A DNA stretch of 64,000 nucleotides from positions 8,556,001 to 8,620,000 of the forward strand of contig OZ199840.1 in assembly GCA_964304625.1 (NCBI GenBank), written 5' to 3'. The stretch is from Kudoa neothunni (Eukaryota > Cnidaria). The translations under genes and the position numbers were made by a program. The notes under the pieces were generated by a model, which saw only the letters and a program-made list of their open reading frames with translations, searched no databases and was not told where the DNA came from. This document shows positions 36,308 to 47,113 of this stretch, piece by piece. Position 1 is the stretch's first letter. The number at the start of each line of letters is the position of its first letter.

Positions 36308-37875
36308 TGAGGGAGTATACGCCTCATCAAATTTAGCCTTTTCCGCATGCTTGAAAGTCCCGATTTTATTCAAAACTTGTTTTACATTATTGTTAAATAT
36401 TGAGTGAACAGAAAAAACTCAAAAATCATTGCCTTAAAAAATATGACAACATCCGTCCCTCGGGCTAAACAGCACGCGTGCACGTTTGTGCGCATTTTTG
36501 TTTTCCGTTGTTTTCAGCTTTAATCGAACATTTAAACAACGTTTATACAACTAGTTTCGTTTAAATTGGACAATAATGACCATATTATAAATTTTCGAAT
36601 ACAATTAAAATTGACCCCGTTGATCATTTTTATTTTTTTGATTTATCGGTGTTTCAACGCCAGTAGATTACTTTCTGCGTTATATTCATTACCAATAATA
36701 TATGCTAGAATATATTATGTGTAGAACTCCTATTCCCGTGCAGCTATTTCATCAAACCATACAATTTAACCGATCGAATAAAACATTTTGAGAGATATGA
36801 TGTTTTTTAACTTTATTAAGCAGATTTGCAGAAATTATTTGTTCAGCGTTAAAGTTTATTAATAAGTATCAAAGTTGAGGGAAGGTATTGTTAAAAATAA
36901 CTGTTCATTTGGTATAAATGATTAAGCGTAAATAATTTTGTTGAGCATGGAAAAAGTAATTACATCACGAAGTAGAAATTAAAATTTACAATAATGTATA
37001 TATTGACATGTAATTTCAGTCGTATAAATGATTCAAAAATTAATATTACCACATCGTATTAAATCTATGTAGCAACTGTATAATGAACCATTTTGATTAT
37101 GTTTTTAATATTTATTCATTTTTTCCATCTGATAACATTAATTTATTGTTTAACATATATTGAAATTTATGAATTAAAAATAGTACAACATATTCTCTTT
37201 TATAATTTCATATTGAATAATATTACTAAAGTGATACTAGGAATAATGTATTTGGTAGACATAATTATAACATTCGATATCTAAGGGTGTCTTTTATCTC
37301 TAAAATTAAAAAAATGTAATTATTTGATATTAATAATTTAGAAAAAATAATTTCTAACATAAAAGTCCAACAAAAATAACAATAAAAGAAACATATAATC
37401 ACATGCTATTGTATTTTCATGATCATTTCATCAATAACCATTATCAAGATATAAAAAAAATATATAAACTAAAACTAATTTCTTGAAATTTCACAGTAAA
37501 TTTTTTATTTTAGGATTTGAAATCTAACATATACGAATTGCATTTGCTTCCTATAACCTTTTAAGTATACACAGCAAAACAATAATAGGCTGTTTTACAT
37601 TGATTAAAAAATAATAAAAAGAACCTTGTTGTATAAAAGTTGTTTAAATGTTCGATTAAAGCTGAAAACAACGGAAAACCAAAATGCGTATAAGCGTGCG
37701 CGCGTGCTGTTTAGCCCGAAGGACGGATGTTTTCATATTTTTTAAGGCAATGATTTTTGAGTTTTTTCTGTTCAATCAATATTTAAAAATAATGTAAAAC
37801 AAGTTTTGAATAAAATCGGGACTTTCAAGCATGCGGAAAAGGCAAAATTTGATGAGGCGTATACTCTCCCATTTC
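36308..37875. mobile_element. Foldback element with about 240-bp inverted arms
   Basis: The left arm (about 36311-36555) starts GGGAGTATACGCCTCATC. The right arm (about 37632-37872) ends in the complement, GATGAGGCGTATACTCTCCC. Matching landmarks in mirror order include CCGCATGCTTGAAAGTCCCG, AAAACTTGTTTTACATTATT, GGCTAAACAGCACGCG, AAAACAACGGAAAA and TTCGATTAAAGCTG. The central 1.07 kb is AT-rich with no transposase frame. It is a non-autonomous DNA element. The exact ends and target duplication are not clear. Confidence 0.75.
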
Positions 37876-38879
37876 CGCCTTTTTATCTTAATGAATTAAT
37901 GCGAGCCCAAAGAAAACAGTATATTGATTTGAATATTAACCTTAAGGTGTGGGGGTAGGGAATAATTAGATAACTAAGAATTTAAACATTATTTAAAAAA
38001 CTACCTCATCAAATGTAGAAACTTATCGTATTAGCTATGACAGCTGTTTTGCAAGAAAGTTTAGGTAAACCAAAAATCGAGTAATTGCTTATCGAAAGAC
38101 GAATATTGTTTTAATCTCAATCGATATATTTATAAAAAGAAATTTTACATCACAAAAATACCACTGGAGTATAATTTTTATTTAAAAAATTATCACAAAA
38201 ATTTAACTATTTGAAAACTCTGCATACATTTTAAATAATTTTTAGAATGCGTATAGAGACCCGAATTTTTCCAACGTGACAAAAACTTGTAATCTCAAAT
38301 TATGCGTTTTATTTAAAATGATCATAATTTTTTCGCTTAACTATATCCATAACGTTTGAAAAATGAAAATATATCCTAAATAATTTGGATATGCTTAAAA
38401 TTTTAAGGGAAATACAACAACTCTTGTAAATGTGACGTTATTAGTTTTATTTATCTTAAAATTACACCGAACAGGCATATGTAACATTTCTAAAACATTA
38501 TGCATCATAATTAGTAGATTCACTTTGTATGCAGTGAGTAAAAGTTGGTTCGAATTGGCAATTAATCTGAAGTAAACAACCAGAAAATTCCTTACTTCTG
38601 ACAGTGGTATGGATTATATTTATACTTCTAAGTAAATGAACGATTTTTATTAATGGTGTCATCTATTCAAATTCAAACTAAAAACTGTATTTAAAAAAAG
38701 TTTCTCCATGACACATGCATACTGCAGAAGACACATGCTGACAGACAAAAACTTTATGTATATATTCTATCACGAACTGTCCAGCGTTGCTTTGGGAAGA
38801 TTTCGCATAGATACGCATCTTAATAAAATTCACATAATGTATTGAAATTTCGACTTTTTCTATAGATTCAATCAAACTA
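37876..38879. other. Intergenic DNA, no gene seen
   Basis: AT-rich. A 93-codon minus-strand frame at 38678-38959 has no recognisable family and runs into the dispersed repeat; I do not call it a gene. Confidence 0.4.
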
Positions 38880-39059
38880 AAAAATTTTTTACGCACTATA
38901 TTTAACGACTGTGAATATGAAGTTTTTATTATGATCATTTCTGTGAAGGAGTGTACCAATCCCGACGTTCATTTAAAAATTTCTGGATCTGGCACCAAAA
39001 CTAAATAACTTAACGTCAGTGTCGTGTTTAATTTGCATCCCCGAATTATTTAAATTCCC

Positions 39060-41281
39060 TTAACCTTCCAAGTAAAATGGGGTATTTTCATACCCCAAAC
39101 CTATTTAATCTTTAATTTTTTACCTCAAATCTAAGTCTAAAATTTTTTATATTCCGTCTAATCTTTTGACGTTATATAATACATATTCTACCTGATACAA
39201 ATTTTTTTTTGTTTTGTAAAATAAAATATAACGCCAAAATACCCTCCGAGTAAAATTGGGGTATAATTACACCCCACATTTTTATCAAATTAAATTACTC
39301 CAAATACAAAATAATATTTTTTTTGGAAATTTGATACAATTTCATCGACGAATTATTGTTTAAATCAACAAATAGTACTGGCCATATTGTAACGCGCACA
39401 CGCTTTCGGACGTTGGGAATATGAGCTCGAGTGAGTATGGCGGCAGCTGCTCTGATACTGATTCTTCTGACCTGGATTATTCCTTTATATGTGATACGTC
39501 ATCAGATAATTCGGAAGTTGAAACCAATGCTCCATCTGACTCTTTAATAGATAAGAATGGAACCTTATGGACAATTGAAAAACCCTCGACTTCTAGAACT
39601 GCGGTCGAAAATATTTTGACCAGTCGTGCTGGTGTTTTATCCTTCGTTTTGCAGAATGTTAATGAAATTCTTGATATGTTTAAAGTGTTTTTTCGCCAGG
39701 AAATGTATGATTTAATTTTAAAACATACAAATCAATACGGTAAACATTTTTTTGGTGATGCTTGGAAGCAATTAGATAGTGTCGAATTCGATGGATTGAT
39801 CGGATATTTATTATTGATGGGAATATTTGATGATAATCAACAACCAGTCAAAGAATTGTTTGAGTTAGAAGAGGGAAGACAAGTTTATCGTGGCCTATTT
39901 TCTTTAACTAGATTCCGACAAATCAAGAGAGCTTTTCATTTCGACGATTTCGAAACACGAGAGATAAGAAAAATATCAGATAAATTCTGCCACATTCGTG
40001 AACTCTGGGATATCTGGGTCGACTCACTTATCCAAAGTTTTCGACCCTTTGAGGATCTTTGCGTCGATGAGCAACTTGTGGCTTTTAGAGGTCGTTGTAA
40101 ATTCAAACAATATATGCCAAAAAAGCCTTCAAAATATGGCCTAAAGTTTTTTTTAATAACTGACCCAAAGTCAACTTTTGTTTGCAATGCAATTGTCTAC
40201 TTGGGAAAGCGATCTCAAGATGATATGAGGACTGTGAATGTTGGGAGGAATATTGTTTTAAAGTTAGTGGAACCATTTGAACGTTCTGGTCGAAATGTCG
40301 TATGTGACAATTTTTTCACGTCTATTGAGTTAGCGGATGAATTGTTACAAAAAAAACTTACGATTGTTGGAACGATGCGTTCAAATAAGAGGGAGATACC
40401 ACCATATTTGAGACCAGATAAAACGACTCCTCTTCATTCATCTCTTTTTGTTTTTAATAACAAAAAAATGATGCTAAGATATATGCTTTGTTCGTTCTCA
40501 ACAAACACCCAAATATCAACAGAAAGGCCACTAAAACCCGATGTCATAATGCATTACAATGCAGTAAAAGGCGGAGTTGATACGATTTCCAGATTATTGG
40601 CAGCAATAAATGTGAGACGAATATCTTGTCGTTGGCCGTTAATTGTTTTCTTTAACATGGTTGATATCAGTCTGATTAATGCGTTTTGTATATACAAAAA
40701 ATTTATTCCCTTCATCAAAATTACTCCGGAGGGAATTTTTGAAAATGATGGCAACCCAATTGACACATCGACTGCTTTTGAGACGGAAACAAAATATGAC
40801 AGCTAGTGAAGATTCCTCTGTTATAATTGGACAAAATAGTTACGGGAGATGTCGATTTTGCGATAGGAAGTATGATAGAAAAAACAAAATAAAATGCGAC
40901 GTTTGTGCTTCATCTTGCTGCAAATTCCATTCCAATCATATTTGTTTTAACCGATAATTATATGTCAATTTTGTCTTATTCTTATTATTCTATTATTAGT
41001 GTTATTCTTTTGTTCGTTCATTTAATAAAATAATTCTAATACCGCTTAAAAGCTTTCCTAAAATAGAATCTTAAAAGTATTGTCAATAAACATCCTACTT
41101 CTGCAATGTGATCAATTTTGATTTGTGCGCTATACATGCTTAGCTAGAAATATTGGTCTATAATTTCAAGTTTAATCGATAAAAATACTTCAAAATTTTC
41201 AAAAATAATTATTTTCGAATTCTTAATCGTTTGGTTTAAAAAAATGTGGGGTGTAAATTTTGCAGTAACTTAGAAGGTTAA
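39060..41281 (+). mobile_element. Nearly intact piggyBac element
   Basis: TTAA at 39060-39063 and 41278-41281 flank a 2,214-bp element. The left end is CCTTCCAAGTAAAATGGGG and the right end is the complement of CCTTCTAAGTTACTG. The left subterminal hairpin is GGGGTAT-tttc-ATACCCC, and a related unit recurs inside at about 39242-39275. It holds one long transposase frame. The ends match the element at 15891-18081 in their first residues, so the two belong to related families. Confidence 0.9.
39421..40957 (+). CDS. piggyBac transposase, catalytic domain intact
   Basis: A DDD-type transposase that cuts and pastes its element at TTAA sites. The frame opens at the ATG at 39421 with a Ser/Asp-rich acidic N-terminus (CSDTDSSDLDYSFICDTSSD) and stays open for 461 codons. 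All three catalytic Asp are present: CVDEQLVAFRGRC, NVVCDNFFTSIEL and VKGGVDTISRLL. RWPLIVFFNMVDISLINAF follows, as in the family. A TAG at 40804-40806 ends the frame before the cysteine-rich DNA-binding finger. That finger is present in the next frame at 40849-40950 (CRFCDRKYDRKNKIKC, CCKFHSNHICFNR). The shift can be placed in the A4 run at 40791-40794. Either the protein is truncated after the catalytic core, or the extra base is an assembly error. It looks the youngest of the piggyBac copies. Confidence 0.9.
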
Positions 41282-41620
41282 AGTGCTATTTAAAATGTTA
41301 TCTTGTGATCATTGGATTTTTCAAAGTCGAATTCTGGCCCGGCTCAAATATTTTTCGCACCACTATTTACCGGAGACAAATAAATAGAAAAAGATACGGT
41401 GATAGTCGAAAATTAATTGATATTGCTAAAATTAGCATCGCTCGGCTCGGCATAAACTTTGGTGCGCTCTTTCTCAAAAACACATACAGATCGCGTCAAT
41501 ATCAAGAAAAATAATTTGAATAATCGGACGAAGTAAAAATACAACTATCTGCACTGGATTTAATCATTGAAAGTTCAACCTAGCGAACGACTTCCACTAA
41601 ATCTACAGACACAATGCGTT

Positions 41621-43087
41621 TATTCTAAAGTTTCAATCTATCTGTTGATCGCATTCACAACTAATTCGCTATGAATGAAATAAATATAGCCTTTTTATTG
41701 CATCTAAAACCAATAATAGAAACTTCTAACTATGCTTATCAAGTCAAATACGTTAAAACTCCACAATTAAGGAGCGTGTTTGTACAAACCCCCAATATAC
41801 ACGCCAACATTATATAAACAATCAGATAACAACAGTTAATCAACATTTGATAGTACATATAAAGAGTAAAATTAACTTTAACCGACCACCAGCAAGTCAT
41901 ATACCGGTGTCAATCCTATTGTTGAACTCAAGTAATCCGTTAAACAATCTTTGAGTCGACAAAATCACCCTTTTCTAAACAAGTATGGGAACATTTGAAA
42001 ATGTAAAAAACGATTAAAATATTGTTTGAAACATTGTGATCTTTAAAAAATTTCATAAATGTCTCTCTATAAGGAAGAAATTGGGACGCGCAGGCGTATT
42101 TACTGACACACACGGGGCTGCCCTTGGGTTTTAGAAAAAACCGAAGGATAGACGGTCAAAAAACTCAGGGTTGAGGAAAATACCAGTCTAAAGTACAAAA
42201 AAATATAATCGTATCTATTAAGATTTTTAATAATCTTCCGGGTCTTTATTTACGTCTACAGATATTAAATTTAAATTTATCGTCGTATTATCGCAATTTA
42301 TTGACGCGAGCACTCATTCAAAGTTATGTCTATTATAGATAAATATGTTCACAATGAATGAATTAATTCATATTTCAAGATATATTTTGAAATAACGTTA
42401 AATTTTCTAATAATATGCGGCAATGTTAACTGAACAATTGTGCTGTCGTTCAATATCGTATATGTTTAAACCCTGCAAGATATAATCTGAATAGGATACG
42501 TTATTAAAAATATAAATATTAATGTCGCACATAATAAAATTTGTGCTATTATTCAATGTTTACAGGTTTTCAATAAAAACCCACATGAACCCAAGGTGAC
42601 CATACAAATCACAAGATCTTGGGGAAAACCCCAAGCCCTGGACACACACACAAGGACATTTCAGCTTTATATATACAGTAGATAGATTAAAAAAGTAAAT
42701 TTTATTGGGTAATAAAAATATTTACAGTAATACTAAAATAACGATATATAAGTTTGAAGTGGTATAATTTAGCTAGAATGTTAGTCTCCTTAAGACGAGG
42801 TAGATTAATAATTTAACAATTACACTACCACAGAAAACAGAGAGAGAGAGAGAGAGATAAGGTACCAGAGTTGTACATGCCACGCTGTAGTACCTACAAA
42901 GTTCATGAAAGATGTTAAATATCTACAGTCTAATATGTTTAATAATTTGTGATAAGAATTTTTTTGGTGAAGAAAAAGATTTTGATTTAACATAGAGAAT
43001 AAGAAAATCAGTAACAGTACCAAATAATATCAAATACAGACGAATAAAGTTTAGTTATTACTAAGTGATGTTGAAAATAGATTATTG
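41621..43087. other. Intergenic DNA, no gene seen
   Basis: Contains a partly mirrored GC-richer pair (GGGGCTGCCCTTGGGTTTT near 42115 and AAAACCCCAAGCCCTGG near 42625), each next to a CACACAC run. This hints at a small inverted-repeat element of about 0.55 kb. A (GA)n microsatellite sits at 42839-42857. No coding exon was identified. Confidence 0.4.
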
Positions 43088-44753
43088 TTACAGCTTTTTT
43101 ATTATAATAGCCGAAGCACCGCCTCCACTGTTGCAAATAGTGGCAACTCCAATTTCTCCTTCTTTTAGGAGATGTACAAGATGAACAACAATTCGAGCCC
43201 CAGACATTCTATAAAATACCAGTATGATAGTTTAATAGACAGACTATAAATTTTTACCCAAATGGATGACCTATGCTGACCGCTCCGCCGTCAACATTCA
43301 CTTTAGAGGAATCTAATTCTAATTCCTGATAACGAAAAAGGGGATAATAGAATGCCATCTATTATTAATTATGTGGTACTTTCATAATAGCTAAAGTAAT
43401 AGCACTAAAGGCTTCATGTATTTCCCAGTAATTTATATCTTCGATTGTGAGGTCGGCTTTTTTGAGGGCCCTTCTTATTGCAATACAGGGAGCAATCCCG
43501 AAGTAGGTTGGCTCAGTAGCACCATCCGAGTAGGAGATAATTTGAGCGAGTGGTTTAATTCCTTTAAACAGTGAGACCTCTAATGACATCAAAACGACGG
43601 CAGCGGCACCGTCAGCTAGCCTGCTTGCATTGGCAACAGTTATAGTTCCATTGGCTTCGAATGAAGGTTTTGCATTGAAGAGTTTCTCAATATTGAATTT
43701 CTGAGGTTCGTCATCACAATCAACGACCACATTGGATCCATTTTCATCTTCAACAACACATGATACAATTTCGGCATCTAGCTCATTTGACTAAACAATA
43801 GCGATACATTATCCACCCAACCTCCGATCACAACGCCACAATACATTGATTGCACGCATAGCACGTTCATACGAACGTATAGCAAAATTATCTTGTTCAT
43901 TTCGAGAAATGTGGTATCTTTTTATCAGTTTTTCACTACATACACCCTAAATATATTAAACCAGGTAGGTAGATTATCTGCACACGACTATACCAGGTGG
44001 ACTCCATTGAACGGACATATGGTGGCATCCTGTAGAATGGAATCAGTCATCATATGATCGCCAAATTCAGGCACAACTCTCGGTACGAGAAATGGAACAT
44101 TACTTGAACTTTCCATTCCACCAGCAATAACCACTTCCTATTAACAATTGTTACAAATTGTGACCCCGCAATAATCATCCCCACACCCGCAAAAGCACGC
44201 TCAACTAGTTACATGTTCTCCCAATGCTATGCTCTGGCATCCAAGCATAATTGCCTTCAACCCTGATGAGCATGACTTATTTACTGTGGTAGCATCTGTG
44301 GAATATGAAATTCCCGCCTGGACTGCAGCTTGACGGGCGGTTATTGCTTTGCAGTTGGCTTGAAAACACTGACCCATGCATACTTCTCCTATTTCTTCAG
44401 GATTAAGACCAATAATTGAGTAGGCTTGCTTAATCGCTATACCACCTAACTCGCTTGCGGTTTTTGACTTAAATAAGCCATTCATTGAAATTACAGGTGT
44501 TCGCACGGCACTCACGATAACTACCTTCTCCTAGAATCAAACGCATATCAAAATATCATTAAATCAACGAAATTCTCCCGTCAAAAATTTCACCTAAATA
44601 ATTAATAGTTAAGGTTACCATCAGAGCAAATTCGTTTACAACAAACAAAAATAATACTGCTTGATCTATTTTTAATTCTTGCGTCGGAATATTGATGTTA
44701 GCTCTGATCAGAGTTATCTCAGTTAACAGTCAGTAAACTTATACCGTCACCAT
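43088..44753 (-). CDS. Acetyl-CoA C-acetyltransferase-type thiolase
   Basis: Thiolases of this class interconvert two acetyl-CoA with acetoacetyl-CoA. Six exons give 387 residues: 44530-44213, 44137-43994, 43946-43845, 43790-43380, 43325-43258 and 43208-43088. A tiny first exon ATG-GTG-ACG at 44753-44745 joins in frame and would complete the N-terminus ([16 protein letters not shown]), as in cytosolic forms without a presequence. The match to animal ACAT1 runs the whole length: [13 protein letters not shown] (nucleophilic Cys), [61 protein letters not shown] (GHP His) and [14 protein letters not shown] (second catalytic Cys). Two conserved positions differ. The NEAF motif reads HEAF (WEIHEAFS), and the Gly two after the second Cys is Ser (CNS for CNG). 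Activity or specificity may therefore differ from that of standard enzymes. Confidence 0.9.
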
Positions 44754-47113
44754 TACTGAGAGTAGACAAGACTGAACACCGACTCTCCAAAAATGCAATA
44801 ATTTAGCTATTATGATTCTAATTTGGATGTGGAGAAGAATAGGAAACTACCTCAACAAAACCAACACGCGTTACATAGTCAAGGTTTCATCATGGATGAG
44901 TCCATCAAATTATACTAAAGCGATATAAATGAGTCATTGAGGCCGACCAGCTTCAGATTCGGAATCATCAGTAGAAGAATAGCTAGAAATGCTATAACAA
45001 TTAGGCTACAATGAGAGATCGTCATTTTGTAATATGTTAGATAATAAATTAATTAGTCGAAATCTTTTTTGGTAAGTAGGTAAAAACGATAAGGGTATCA
45101 TGGTGGGTGTGATATCTCGTTTAAAGCCGAGAATATAGCGCTCAAAAGAAAAAAGACTTGATTTTTTGAAAGTAGAGAAATGAAGGGTTTGTTCTCAGTG
45201 CTTACATGTTGGTGATGAATTTTACTGTTTTACAATTTATTAAAATCTATAATTAGAACATTTTAAGCTTAGAATTAACATCAAATGCATAAAAACAATC
45301 GGATTTTAATGGAAACGTCACATAAATATTCTTATTTCAAACATTAATTGTTACTTTTTGCATAAGCTTATGCGTATTCGATACACTTAAAATTAAACTA
45401 GCAGTAGGTATATAAAAGGAGAAGATCAGATAATCTTTCGCATCTACAACAACATTATATAAAAACATGTAACCTTTACCTGAAAGCAAACGAAGTCTAA
45501 TATTCTTGTTTGCGTTGATAATTGGCATTAGGTCTTATTTTAGGGTGGTTTGCATTTAATGACTTAAAGTTCTATACAAATATTTTTCAAAACATTTCTG
45601 TTTAAATAAGTAAAATTAATTTCTAATATATAGTAAATGTGATAATATCATTATACACTATTGAAAATATATTTACAATATTCATTTGAACCTTATATTT
45701 GATGAAATCCTCCATATTAACTGGGGATGTGATCATTCATTTTAAGAAATTATGTTAATATTTGAAAGTTGAAAATTTTCAAATTGATTCAGTGAGAGGA
45801 GAGAGGAGAGAATTCCTATTACACCTGAAAACCTAATTTTCAAAACCTCGCAGTTATTGTTTTAAGAGGATAAAAAAGCTTCCAGTTAAATACTATTCGC
45901 AAACTAATGGCTTGATGTTTTTATACGTACTTTTTCAGATCTATAAGGAGATGAAACATAGATTTATTTCCGAAAACGATACAACTATAATTTTATTATA
46001 TCAATTTTCATCTCATCCTTAATTGATCAATAATTTTGGAAACAAAATTCATATTTTAATTCTGTCAAAATCACCATATTAATGTGGTGCACAAAATGTA
46101 TCTGGGAATAATTTTACGTCTAAAAGCAAATTAGGCAAAAATATTACATATAAACATGCTATTTGAATAGTAAAATTCAGATAAATTTAAATATCACGCC
46201 TTATATTTCTTTATTGCGCTAAAATTGGCTTGAGAAATGGTTACAGGGTCAACCATTGGTATTTTCCCAAATAATCAGGCTATTTTCCAAAAAATAATGA
46301 TTCTTGTATTTTTATTAAGTAATTAAGATGATAAAACATTAACGGAATTCGGTAATAAAATATCAATAAAAAGTAACTAATACACTGATTTGGAAATAAG
46401 GAAATGATCATTAACACGAATCACAACATATAGGTAGATATAATTAAATAAGGCGGGTTAAAAAGAACTTTATAGATAAACTATAAATATGCGTTACCTT
46501 ACCAGATTTGATTAAAAACTTCCGTTTCAATTGTCACTGCCTCGGAACAATTATGTGTATTGATAACAATGTTAATGACATCATTCTGTTAGGAGAAAAT
46601 GAAATCGTATAATTAATTAAAAAGTATCAATATAAAGTCATATTTTGAAGTGAAGATCCTGACATTGAATATAACGATTAAATTATCACGTCTCGATTCA
46701 AAAGTTATAAAAACACTGAGAAAGACGTTCGTTATCGATAATACTAAAGCCTTATTTTCTCTACACCCGGTTATAATTGCAATACACGAAAAGAATCAGC
46801 AAATAAAATAAACGGATATTTTTCAAGAAATGTAAAATTTGAACCTCATACGAGCGCGTCATTGAACCAGGCATTACGCAATATTTCTTCGACCCCCAAT
46901 TTTTTACGCAATATCGAGACATAATCGTATTCAACAAAATTAAAATTATCAGATAAGATTAAAAATAATTAGATGACTGAATAAAATAAGCAGATAAAAA
47001 TAATAGGGCAGAAATATAAATAAGATTTGTATATTTTAACAGTTTCAGCACTCTAAACAAAATTGTAATAATTCCGAGCGTTTGTTTTGAATTTTTTTGT
47101 CTGAAATCAACAT
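44754..47113. other. Intergenic DNA with one orphan exon candidate
   Basis: Mostly AT-rich, with a purine-rich run (GAGAGGAGAGAGGAGAG) at 45793-45809. The only piece that looks coding is listed separately at 46503-46585. A second short minus-strand frame at 45337-45528 could be two mini-exons around a 36-bp intron, but no family supports it. Confidence 0.4.
46503..46585 (-). CDS. Orphan exon candidate, unknown gene
   Basis: Bounded by an acceptor (CCTAACAG) and a donor (GTAAGG), this 83-bp piece reads NDVINIVINTHNCSEAVTIE and on to FNQIW without a stop. About 300 bp upstream, a frame starting MPGSMTRSYEVQILHFLKNI has a hydrophobic stretch that might be a signal anchor. I could not join the two or find later exons, so this is a guess. 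Confidence 0.2.

Larger units (their letters stand above)
38880..41620. repeat. Dispersed repeat copy A, split by a piggyBac insertion
   Basis: The left part (about 38880-39059) and right part (about 41282-41620) align end to end with the uninterrupted copy at 50560-51030. Shared blocks include TTATGATCATTTC, GAAGGAGTGTA, ATCCCGACGTTCATTTAA, then after the insertion GTGCTATTTAAAA, CCCGG, and CATCTGCA / TATCTGCA, TGAAAGTTCAAC. The TTAA at the junction is the piggyBac target. The nature of the repeat itself is not known. Confidence 0.8.
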
